Of a stretch of DNA of 6,754 bases, positions 1-5,688 are shown piece by piece. The position numbers and the translations under genes were made by a program. Under the pieces are notes generated by a model. That model was not told the origin of the DNA. It did no database searches and worked only from the letters and a program-made list of their open reading frames with translations. The stretch is from Nitrosomonadales bacterium (GTDB lineage Bacteria > Pseudomonadota > Gammaproteobacteria > Burkholderiales > SG8-41). The stretch is from the NCBI GenBank assembly GCA_009885185.1, contig VFLF01000488.1, positions 1-6,754 on the forward strand. Reading direction: 5' to 3'. Within the stretch, counting starts at the first letter, position 1. The number at the start of each line of letters is the position of its first letter.

Positions 1-1272
1 ACGCTTACTGCCTTCTCGCGGCGACACACGGCGCGCAATCGGCGCCAGATCAGCAATATCACACAGCTTAGCGCCGAACTCGCGCATGGTGACATCCGGT
101 GGACGATGCGCGAGTTCATCCGGCGTGCGCAGGTGCCTGGGCTTGGCAAGATGCGCCGACATGTGCGCGCCAAGCCAGCGGTTGCGCGCCACCAGCCGGT
201 TGCCGAACAGACTGCGCGACTCGTTGTAATCCGCCAGCGCGGTTGCAAGATCACCATCGGCTGCAAGCAAGGCATCGATCAAATACTGCGCATCCAGCGC
301 GGCCTTGGTGGTGCCCATGCCCGCATGCGGTCGCCCGACAAACGCAGCATCGCCCAACAGCGCCACCCGGCCGTGCGCGATGCGCGGTGATGCGCAATCA
401 AAGATCGCCTGAAAAAACGGCTGCTGGGTGAGATCCACCGTGTCCGCGATCTGCGGCGCGAAGTGACTGCGCGAGAAAGTGCGCATCTCGTCGATGAATT
501 CCCGGCGTATCAAATGCGGCGGGATCGACACGCCGTGGCATTTGCCGGGGGCGTCGGTGCAGAGCTCAGTGAGTTTTTCCGGCAGCACCGGGTGATACCA
601 CACGAAGTTGGTGCGGCGGTGTCCGACGCGCGTATCGTCGTCCTGCCCCGGCACCGGATAGGTGAGCATGTATTCGCCTTCGGGCAGGCAGAAGGTGTGT
701 ATGGGCACAATCTTACCACGCAAGGCCGGCGGGAAATCGCGCTCCTCCACCATGCCGCGCCACGCGATATAGCCCGCGTATTCGGGCTTCACCTCGGGCA
801 ACCACTGGCCGCGTACCGCCGACCAGATGCCATCCGCGCCGATCAGCAGATCACCCTGCGCGCTCGAGCCATCGGAAAAATACGCCGTCACACCATCGGC
901 GGTTTCTTCAAAGCGCGTGAATTTCATGCCGAAGTGGTAGTTCGCCGCCGGCAACATGTCTTTCAGCGGGCGGTAAAAACGCACCCATGAGCTCATGTAG
1001 CGGTTGACCTTGAGCGTGGCGATGACCTTGCCCGCGCTGTCGTAGAACACGCGGTCGTTGACCTTGATGCCGATGGTGTCGTCGATGGTGACACCCAGAC
1101 GCCGCAGCGTGTCGAACATTTCGTCATGAGTGGCGATGCCGGCGCCGCGCGCGGCGAGGTCATCCGCCACGCGCTCATACACATCGACCTGCCAGCCGAT
1201 CATGCGCAGCAGGTTCGCCGCGAACAAGCCGCCGAGCGAGCCGCCGATAATCAGGGCGCGCCCTGCTTTCAT
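1..1272 (-). CDS. FAD-dependent aromatic-type monooxygenase, 3' end beyond the window
   Basis: Likely a class A flavoprotein monooxygenase that uses NAD(P)H and O2 to hydroxylate an aromatic or heteroaromatic ring in the cytoplasm. Reading back from the ATG at 1270-1272 there are 424 codons with no stop to the window edge. The N-terminal dinucleotide-binding motif is IIGGSLGGLFAANLL (residues 8-22), where Ser12 replaces the usual middle Gly. Glu33 ends the second beta strand, RGAGI is at 42-46, the DG motif GADGIWS at 145-151, and the GD motif GDAAFVGRPHAGMG starts at 307. The last two contact FAD and NAD(P)H in this family. The GGSLGG form recalls the 2,6-dihydroxypyridine 3-hydroxylase branch; this is from memory and the substrate is not established. 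Relatives are about 380-430 residues, so only a short tail is missing. It lies 16 bases after the VOC gene with no good ribosome binding site, so it is probably co-transcribed and translationally coupled. Confidence 0.88.
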   Translation of the reverse strand, partial: MKAGRALIIGGSLGGLFAANLLRMIGWQVDVYERVADDLAARGAGIATHDEMFDTLRRLGVTIDDTIGIKVNDRVFYDSAGKVIATLKVNRYMSSWVRFYRPLKDMLPAANYHFGMKFTRFEETADGVTAYFSDGSSAQGDLLIGADGIWSAVRGQWLPEVKPEYAGYIAWRGMVEERDFPPALRGKIVPIHTFCLPEGEYMLTYPVPGQDDDTRVGHRRTNFVWYHPVLPEKLTELCTDAPGKCHGVSIPPHLIRREFIDEMRTFSRSHFAPQIADTVDLTQQPFFQAIFDCASPRIAHGRVALLGDAAFVGRPHAGMGTTKAALDAQYLIDALLAADGDLATALADYNESRSLFGNRLVARNRWLGAHMSAHLAKPRHLRTPDELAHRPPDVTMREFGAKLCDIADLAPIARRVSPREGSKR

Positions 1273-1288
1273 ACGCTGACGATGGTGC

Positions 1289-2182
1289 TTAATTCACGTG
1301 CGGCGTGGCCCAATGACCTGCGTCATAGCCGGGACGGTAGTTGCGATTGGTCTGCACCGGATTGCGGTTCACCAGCGGACGCGCATACAGCGGATGCGTG
1401 ATGCTGCGCACTTCATGCTCGATGGTGTAGAGGAACTTGCCGCTGTCCGGATCAACGATATCCTTGAAGCGATACTGAAACTGATCGCTCTCCTCGGTAA
1501 TCAGCCCCTTGCCCTTGAGCCACTGATGCGGGCCGGAGAAATCCGCGATGTAGATTTGCAGATGGTGGCCGTCGTATTCCGGAATCGGCTTGGTCGTCTC
1601 GCGAAACACCAAGTGCTGGTTGTGTCCCACCATCACGCGCGCAGCACGACCGGCGGCATCGTCCACCACTTTCGACGGCGCCTTGATCACTTGATTGTAA
1701 AAGCGCGCGATACCGTCGGCGACGCCCGGCGGCACATCGAACTCCACGTACGGCATGCCCAGAATCACACCGCCAAAACGCGACGGATCGGGTTCATACA
1801 CCTTGAACTTGTTTCCCCACGGACAGGTGGTCTCAACATAGTCGCCGCAATCCTTGTAGGCGAATTTGGTGCCCGCCAGTTTCGGCGCAACGTACTCCAG
1901 CCGTTTCAGCAAGGCCGCGCGGTTGGGCTGCACAATGCCCGTATGCCCGCGCAGCACCTGCGCCGCGCGCGCCGGACAATGGATCTGGCTGCGTCCGATG
2001 TTCACCCACATGTTCTCCAGCCCCGTCATGATGTACGGATCACGCGTGAAGCCCATGCCGGTGATATAGAACAGCGTCGCGTTGACCTGATCGGGCACGG
2101 TCGTGTTCGTATGCTCCAGCCACACGGAATTGCCGATGTCCTCGGCGGCGCGGTCGAAAGTCGGTTGGGTGTTGTTGTCCAT
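1289..2182 (-). CDS. Two-module VOC (glyoxalase/extradiol dioxygenase fold) protein
   Basis: This is a 297-residue protein of the vicinal oxygen chelate superfamily, which includes metal-dependent extradiol ring-cleaving dioxygenases, glyoxalases and related isomerases. Two repeats are visible. Module 1 (about 19-131) runs from WLEHTNTTV through TLFYITGMGFTRDPY and SQIHCP to NKFKVYEP. Module 2 (about 143-258) runs from PYVEFDVPPG through GHNQHLVF and DGHHLQIYIADFSGPH to KFLYTIEHE. Candidate metal ligands are His24, His68 and Glu130 in the first module and His206/His207 and Glu255/Glu257 in the second, but which are used cannot be settled here. The start is the ATG at 2180-2182, because AGGAGG lies five bases upstream. 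An in-frame extension of 30 codons to 2272 lacks such a site and lies in the leader. It is the first gene of an operon with the flavin monooxygenase, so it may act on the hydroxylated ring or on the ring-cleavage product. That role is inferred from context; family assignment is firm, catalytic activity is not. Confidence 0.82.
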   Translation of the reverse strand: MDNNTQPTFDRAAEDIGNSVWLEHTNTTVPDQVNATLFYITGMGFTRDPYIMTGLENMWVNIGRSQIHCPARAAQVLRGHTGIVQPNRAALLKRLEYVAPKLAGTKFAYKDCGDYVETTCPWGNKFKVYEPDPSRFGGVILGMPYVEFDVPPGVADGIARFYNQVIKAPSKVVDDAAGRAARVMVGHNQHLVFRETTKPIPEYDGHHLQIYIADFSGPHQWLKGKGLITEESDQFQYRFKDIVDPDSGKFLYTIEHEVRSITHPLYARPLVNRNPVQTNRNYRPGYDAGHWATPHVN

Positions 2183-2356
2183 GCAGGCCTCCTGTGAAAT
2201 CAAAGTAAACTTCTTGACGGGTTCGGTACCAGCAATGGATTTTAGCGCGAAGTCGCATCGCGTTGAGCGCAACGTCCGGATGATGCCTTACTGTGACACA
2301 TAACATAACTTATTGTTTTTATTGATATTTAATTGCGGAACCGTCGAATACCCCAC
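2183..2356. promoter_or_regulatory. Divergent intergenic region, probable promoters and operator
   Basis: This stretch separates the minus-strand VOC-monooxygenase operon from the plus-strand membrane protein gene. Around 2300-2334 it is much more AT-rich than the rest of the window, as expected for divergent promoters. Two inverted repeats are visible: CGTTG-AGCG-CAACG at 2261-2274 and TGTG-A-CACA at 2292-2300. Either could bind a dimeric regulator of the catabolic operon. No regulator gene is in the window and no consensus -35/-10 pair stands out on either strand, so the promoters are inferred from position and composition. Confidence 0.45.
2188..2193 (-). promoter_or_regulatory. Strong ribosome binding site of the VOC gene
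   Basis: The minus strand reads AGGAGG followed by five bases and then ATG at 2182. This is the best Shine-Dalgarno match in the window. It fixes the VOC start at 2182 against the longer in-frame alternative at 2272. Confidence 0.8.
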
Positions 2357-2920
2357 GTGACCCACGCCGCGCCCGACTCACCCGCCTCATTCGTCAACGG
2401 CATTACCTGGACGTTTATCGGACTGTCGGTGCTGACGGTACTGCTCGCCGCGATGCTCTACGCGCTGTTCGCTCACCTGCTGCCGCAGGAACCGTTGCGG
2501 GCGACGCTCGCTGACGCGATCCAACTCAAACTGCTGCCGCCGTCCGCGCTAAAGCTGCTGGAGTATTTACCCGCCATATGCGCTGCGCTGTTTATTCTCA
2601 GCTTGCTGACGCTGGTGGCATCGGTCGCGTTGCTCAAGCGCAAGAATTGGGGACGGATCGCTTTTGCGTGGATCATGATCGCCACCGCGCTGGCACACTT
2701 TGCCGGCGTGGTGCTGCCGTTTTATCTGATGCACGATGTCTCGGCGGCGCTAAATCACATGCCACCCGACATACGCAGCGTCGCAAGCTCGATGATGAAA
2801 ATGCTTTCCGTCATGAGCATGGTGATGGGCATCGTCTTCGGTGTCGCTTTTGCATGGATCGCAAGGCGAATGTTTTCAACGGAAATCGCGCGGGAGTTTG
2901 GTTTGGGCAGCCATCGCTGA
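2357..2920 (+). CDS. Small four-helix membrane protein of unknown function
   Basis: I do not recognise the family. The product is about 187 residues from the GTG at 2357, or 195 from a TTG at 2333. Neither start has a convincing ribosome binding site. GTG is preferred because it leaves room for a leader after the AT-rich promoter region. Numbering from the TTG, four hydrophobic segments are visible: about 24-49, 78-101, 107-131 and 154-177. KRKNW (102-106) lies between the second and third, and ARRMF follows the fourth, suggesting cytoplasmic positive charges there. The loop after TM1 (about 51-77) and the one after TM3 (132-153) are short and lack obvious motifs. No signal for a transporter, sensor or enzyme is apparent. 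It lies 53 bases before the prpF-type gene on the same strand, but that gene has its own -10 box, so a shared operon is not required. It is probably a real gene because it is long, hydrophobic in regular blocks and not antisense to another gene. Confidence 0.65.
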   Translation: MTHAAPDSPASFVNGITWTFIGLSVLTVLLAAMLYALFAHLLPQEPLRATLADAIQLKLLPPSALKLLEYLPAICAALFILSLLTLVASVALLKRKNWGRIAFAWIMIATALAHFAGVVLPFYLMHDVSAALNHMPPDIRSVASSMMKMLSVMSMVMGIVFGVAFAWIARRMFSTEIAREFGLGSHR

Positions 2921-2933
2921 CGCGCCTGCACGC

Positions 2934-2939
2934 TATAAT
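2934..2939 (+). promoter_or_regulatory. Perfect -10 box upstream of the prpF-type gene
   Basis: TATAAT is an exact sigma-70 -10 hexamer, 34 bases before the ATG at 2974. No good -35 hexamer lies 16-18 bases upstream (that region reads CCATCG or similar), and there is no TG extension. A sole strong -10 in an otherwise GC-rich gap still makes this a likely promoter. Transcription would start near 2946. Confidence 0.5.
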
Positions 2940-2973
2940 CGGCCCCTCAAAAATTGCCTAAGAATTGAACCGC

Positions 2974-3999
2974 ATGCAAACCCCAATCCCCTGCGTCATC
3001 ATGCGCGGCGGCACCTCGCGCGGGCCGTTTTTTCATCTGTCCGATCTGCCCGCCGACACCCCCACGCGCGATGCGGTGTTGCTTGCCGTGATGGGCTCGC
3101 CGCACGAAATACAGGTGGACGGCATCGGCGGTTCGCATTCGGTGACGAGCAAGGTGGCGATGGTGAGCCAGTCGCAACGCCCCAGCGTGGATGTGGATTA
3201 TCTGTTTGCGCAAGTCGAGATTAACGAGAAGCGTGTTGATACTAAACCCAACTGCGGCAACATGCTGGTGGCGGTGGGGTCGTTTGCCATCGATCAAGGA
3301 TTGATCCCGGCGCGAAACGGCGAGACGCCGGTGCGCATTTTTAATGTTAACACGCAGTCGGTGGTCGAGGCCATTGTGCAAACCCCTGGCGGCGCGGTGA
3401 CATACGAAGGCGCGGCATCGATAGACGGCGTGCCGGGCACGGCCGCGCCGGTGGGCATCAATTTCACCGCCGCCATCGGCTCGGTGAAGAAAAAACTGCT
3501 GCCTACCGGAAAACCGCAGGATGTCATCGACGGCGTTGAAGTAAGCTGTGTCGATGTGGCGATGCCGATCGTGATGATGCGCGCCGCCGACTTGGGCAAA
3601 ACCGGTTACGAGACGCCGAACGAATTGGATGCGGATCGCGCGCTGATGCAGCGCATGGAGGCGATTCGCCGCAAGGCCGGTGCGCTGATGGGCATGAGCG
3701 ATGTTTCAAAAAATGTCGTGCCGAACAGAGGAAGTGGTCAAGTCTTTCATTGTAGCAATCCCAAAGCGCAATCACTCGTCTGCCCGCCACGTGAAACGCA
3801 TGCAGGCACGCGCGCCCTGCCACGCCGGGACGCGAGGTGGCGCGCGCGCAGTACCGTCGCGCCGCACGGTCGCTGGCGTACTATTTCAAGCAGGCGGATC
3901 GCGACGAAGCGATCATGCATGCTTATCGTGATGGCGACCTTACACAGACGGCCATCGCCGAGGCGACCGGGCTGTCGGTATCGCGAGTCAGCCGGGTGA
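2974..3999 (+). pseudogene. Truncated PrpF/GalD-type isomerase with a foreign C-terminal tail
   Basis: Members of the PrpF family (diaminopimelate epimerase-like fold) isomerise unsaturated di- and tricarboxylic acids. Examples are 2-methylaconitate isomerase (PrpF) and 4-oxalomesaconate tautomerase (GalD) of gallate breakdown. The N-terminal part is clear: IPCVIMRGGTSRGPFF, DGIGGSHSVTSKVAMV with the presumed catalytic Lys60, and KPNCGNMLVAVGSFA with the presumed catalytic Cys94. Similarity continues through DVSKNVVPN, ending at residue 251 (position 3726). Family members run to about 350-395 residues, so roughly the last 100 or more are missing. The frame stays open to 3999, but residues after 251 are Arg-rich and unlike the family; they come from reading the transposase remnant in the wrong frame. 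The start is the ATG at 2974, with only AAGAA as a weak ribosome binding site. A TTG at 2965 is possible. The short RGG-TSRG N-terminus without a long extension favours a GalD-like over a PrpF-proper role, but this is uncertain. The product is probably non-functional. Confidence 0.75.
3727..3794. other. Junction segment between prpF-type gene and transposase remnant
   Basis: This segment matches neither the expected continuation of the isomerase nor a recognisable transposase domain in any frame. It contains the block GTCAAGTCTTTCATTGTAGC (3738-3757), which I associate loosely from memory with the flanks of REP-associated transposase genes in Betaproteobacteria. If so, the element's left boundary is near 3727-3738 and most of the transposase was later deleted. 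This cannot be verified here. Confidence 0.35.
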
Positions 4000-4031
4000 T
4001 TGCAGCACTGGAAGCGAAAAGCAAGGCGTGA
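3795..4031 (+). pseudogene. C-terminal remnant of a REP-associated tyrosine transposase (RAYT)
   Basis: The frame opens after a stop at 3792-3794 and ends at TGA 4029-4031. From about 3828 it reads GREVARAQYRRA, then SLAYYF, DRDEAIMHAYRDGDLTQTAI and AEATGLSVSRVSRVI. The pattern of a short RAQ-RR linker, a YYF block, a DRDEAI-AYR helix and a helix-turn-helix (about ATGLSVSRVSRV) matches the C-terminal tail of REP-associated Y1 transposases as I know them. The HUH nuclease part with its catalytic Tyr is absent, so the remnant cannot transpose. A GTG at 3837 could start a 64-residue peptide, but there is no clear ribosome binding site. An isolated small HTH protein is the alternative reading. 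It occupies the place where the isomerase C-terminus should be. Confidence 0.55.
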
Positions 4032-4077
4032 TCCGCTATAGTTCATGTTATTCATGCCGCCGACCGGAAACCCGCTT

Positions 4078-5040
4078 ATGCTCATTCGATACCACTGATG
4101 CGCCCCGCTGCTGCTGGTAGCGGGCCTCGCCCACGCGCAGACCTACCCCACCCGCCCGATCCGCCTGATTCACAGATTTGCCACGGGCAGCGCGATTGAT
4201 GTAATGGGGCGTCCACTGGCCGCGAAGTTGTCCGATCTGTTGGGGCAGCAGGTGATCGTGGATAGCCGCCCCGGCGCCACCGGCGGCATCGCGAACGAGA
4301 CCGTGGCCAAGAGCGCACCCGATGGTTACACCCTGCTGACCGCGCCGGGGTCGTCACTGACCGCCGTGCCGCACTTGCAACCCGTGCGTTTCGATCCGCT
4401 GCGCGATTTCGCGGGCGTGGTGCAGACCACGGCTTTTTCCTACATGTTGGTGGCGCATCCGTCGACGCCGGTGCAAACCGCGCGCGATCTCATCGCGCTG
4501 GCGAAAGCGCGGCCCGGCTTTTTGACCTATGGCTCCACCGGCATCGGCAGCGGGTTTCACCTCGCCGGCGAAATGTTTTGTCATCTGGCGGGCGTCAAGA
4601 TGCTGCACGTGCCGTATCGCGGCGGCGGCGCAGCGGCGATCACCGACCTGGTGGGCGGACGCGTGGATTTGATGTGGGATGCGCTGGCGGTGGCGCGCCC
4701 GCAACTCCAGTCCGGCAAGCTCAAGGCGATCGGCGTCACCGGCACGCGCCGCGCGGCCGTGCTGCCCGATGTGCCGACCATCGCCGAGAGCGGATTACCT
4801 GGTTATGAAATGCTCGGCTGGCATGGCGTGCTGGCGCCCGCCGCAACCCCGCGAGACATCATCGAGCGCGTGAACGCCGCAGTCAGCAAGGCGCTGGCGA
4901 TGCCCGACATACGTGATTTGTGGGCAGTGCAAAATATGGAGATCGTGCCCACCACGCCCGCGCAGTTCAGCGACCTCATCTGCCGCGAGCACGAACGCTA
5001 CGGCAACCTCATCAAGACCGCAGGGATCAAGCTCAACTGA
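4078..5040 (+). pseudogene. Bug-family (TTT) periplasmic solute-binding protein with in-frame stop in signal peptide
   Basis: Bug proteins are periplasmic receptors, mostly for carboxylates, some working with tripartite tricarboxylate transporters. The body is typical: QTYPTRPIRLI, then LGQQVIVDSRPGATGG, ETVAKSAPDGYTLL, FLTYGSTGIGSGFHLAGEMF, MLHVPYRGGGAAAITDLVGG, LKAIGVTG and VPTIAESGLPGYE. It ends after KTAGIKLN at a normal family length. Upstream in the same frame is a plausible start, ATG at 4078, with GGAAA seven bases before it, and a signal peptide ending LVAGLAHA before QTYP. Codon 7, at 4096-4098, is TGA; Trp (TGG) would be one base away. No ATG, GTG or TTG follows in frame until ATG 4204, which would give a 278-residue protein lacking the signal peptide and first strand. 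The first ligand loop reads HRFATGSAID where Bug proteins usually have a VPF-PGG-like sequence, a further sign of drift or specialisation. It is either a recent pseudogene or carries a base error. No membrane components of a transporter are in the window. Confidence 0.75.
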
Positions 5041-5050
5041 CGGCTGCCAT

Positions 5051-5554
5051 TTATTGCGGCGGACGCCGCACGTTGCGCCGCGCGTCGGCGTGCGCGTTGT
5101 TCAGCGTAATCGCCACCGGCGACACCGGCGTGATCGTCAACTCATGCTCGCCGGCGGCCTGCACATCCACGTAAAACAGCGTGTGTATCGTGCCGGTGGG
5201 CGGCGGCGCGCTGCCTTCGGTGCGTCCTTGCTGATGATTGACGTTGATGTTGCGCGAGGCCACCACCGTGTCGCCGCGCGTGAGGGTCACCCGATAGGTA
5301 TTCCACTTGCCGTATTCATCGGGATTCGACGTGAAGTCCGCGCGGAAATTAAATGCCACCGGATTCATCTCCGGACTCAAGGTAAATTTCACCGGCGCAT
5401 AAGCGCCGGGCGGCCCGCCCTCGGCGGCTTGCAGCGGCAGCCGGGCGATTTCCGTGCCGGTAGTGACGCCTTCGCAACCGCTTAACACACCCGCCGTGAT
5501 GACCAGCAGCCCCACTGCGATGACACGCCAAGGTTTAATCATAAGTTTAATCAT
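5051..5554 (-). CDS. Predicted small lipoprotein, leader displaced by an IS
   Basis: A protein of 167 residues from the ATG at 5554, or 163 from a second ATG at 5542. The N-terminus is positively charged (MIKLMIKPWR), followed by a hydrophobic stretch and the lipobox LSGC with lipidated Cys27. Glu28 at +2 is not an inner-membrane retention signal, so an outer-membrane location is likely. The mature part (about 141 residues) is polar and probably beta-rich, including VKFTLSPEMNPVAFNFRADF, NTYRVTLTRGDTVVASR and GEHELTITPVSPVAITLNN. I do not recognise the family. The gene converges on the Bug gene with only ten bases between stop codons. Upstream, the IS begins three bases from the first ATG, so the original ribosome binding site and promoter lie beyond the IS, outside the window. 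No Shine-Dalgarno match is seen within the IS edge. Expression would depend on read-through from the IS transposase, which is on the same strand. Confidence 0.65.
   Translation of the reverse strand: MIKLMIKPWRVIAVGLLVITAGVLSGCEGVTTGTEIARLPLQAAEGGPPGAYAPVKFTLSPEMNPVAFNFRADFTSNPDEYGKWNTYRVTLTRGDTVVASRNINVNHQQGRTEGSAPPPTGTIHTLFYVDVQAAGEHELTITPVSPVAITLNNAHADARRNVRRPPQ
5055..5070 (-). terminator. Possible terminator hairpin at the end of the lipoprotein gene
   Basis: TGCGGC-GGAC-GCCGCA forms a 6-bp GC-rich stem with a 4-base loop, overlapping the last codons of the lipoprotein gene. On the minus strand it is followed by ATAAAT, not a true U run, so intrinsic termination would be weak. It sits between two convergent genes, where a terminator is expected. 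Confidence 0.28.
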
Positions 5555-5556
5555 AA
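5533..5556. repeat. 12-bp tandem duplication carrying the lipoprotein start codon
   Basis: GTTTAATCATAA occurs twice head to tail, at 5533-5544 and 5545-5556. On the minus strand each copy supplies ATGATTAAAC, so the duplication makes two in-frame start codons and the N-terminus MIKL-MIKP. The right copy ends exactly at the IS boundary and includes the target duplication ATAA. Confidence 0.85.
5553..5556. repeat. Left target-site duplication of the IS (ATAA)
   Basis: ATAA directly precedes the left terminal repeat and recurs directly after the right one at 6751-6754. Four bases is the duplication length usual for the IS5 group, whose preferred target is YTAR-like. Chance identity of four bases is not negligible, but position and length both fit. 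Confidence 0.75.
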
Positions 5557-5573
5557 GGAAACGCTGATCAAGT
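5557..5573 (+). repeat. Left terminal inverted repeat of the IS
   Basis: GGAAACGCTGATCAAGT matches the inward-read right end at 14 of 17 positions. It is the transposase-distal end, next to the lipoprotein start. Confidence 0.82.
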
Positions 5574-5574
5574 A

Positions 5575-5589
5575 GTCGCTGGGAGCGAC
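5575..5589. other. Short hairpin inside the left end of the IS
   Basis: GTCGCT-GGG-AGCGAC can form a 6-bp stem with a 3-base loop, two bases inside the terminal repeat. It lies downstream of the transposase stop on the minus strand and so could dampen read-through into the lipoprotein gene. It has no U run. Confidence 0.35.
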
Positions 5590-5688
5590 CGCTGATAGCG
5601 ATGATATCGATTGCGCAAAACGAACGAGAAATTCATGCGTTTGAAGACTCGGCTCGGGGTTAAAGCGACGCGTTTCCGCGCTTTTGGG

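Noticed and set aside
463..990. Plus-strand open frame opposite the monooxygenase
   Set aside because: The minus strand is open for 424 codons with FAD-binding, DG and GD motifs, so this frame is a shadow.
1298..2197. Long plus-strand open frame (299 codons) opposite the VOC gene
   Set aside because: It is the antisense shadow of a GC-rich gene. The minus strand encodes clear VOC motifs behind a perfect ribosome binding site, and the plus-strand product has no recognisable domain.
2183..2272. 30-codon N-terminal extension of the VOC protein
   Set aside because: The AGGAGG at 2188-2193 fixes the start at 2182. The extension covers the leader and one inverted repeat and adds no family-like sequence.
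3809..3846. Inverted repeat CGCGCGCC ... GGCGCGCG as a REP hairpin
   Set aside because: The loop is 22 bases, there is no GTAG-type tetranucleotide next to it, and CG-alternating matches are easily found by chance in this composition.
4096..4098. TGA recoded as selenocysteine or read through
   Set aside because: It sits in a signal peptide where selenocysteine has no role, and no insertion-element hairpin is apparent just downstream.
4204..5040. A shorter cytosolic Bug protein starting at ATG 4204
   Set aside because: It would lack the signal peptide and first beta strand needed for a periplasmic receptor, and it has no ribosome binding site, while a full signal peptide is readable upstream in the same frame.
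5115..5131. Short repeat CACCGGCGACACCGGCG
   Set aside because: It is inside the lipoprotein coding sequence and consistent with codon bias; no regulatory meaning is supported.
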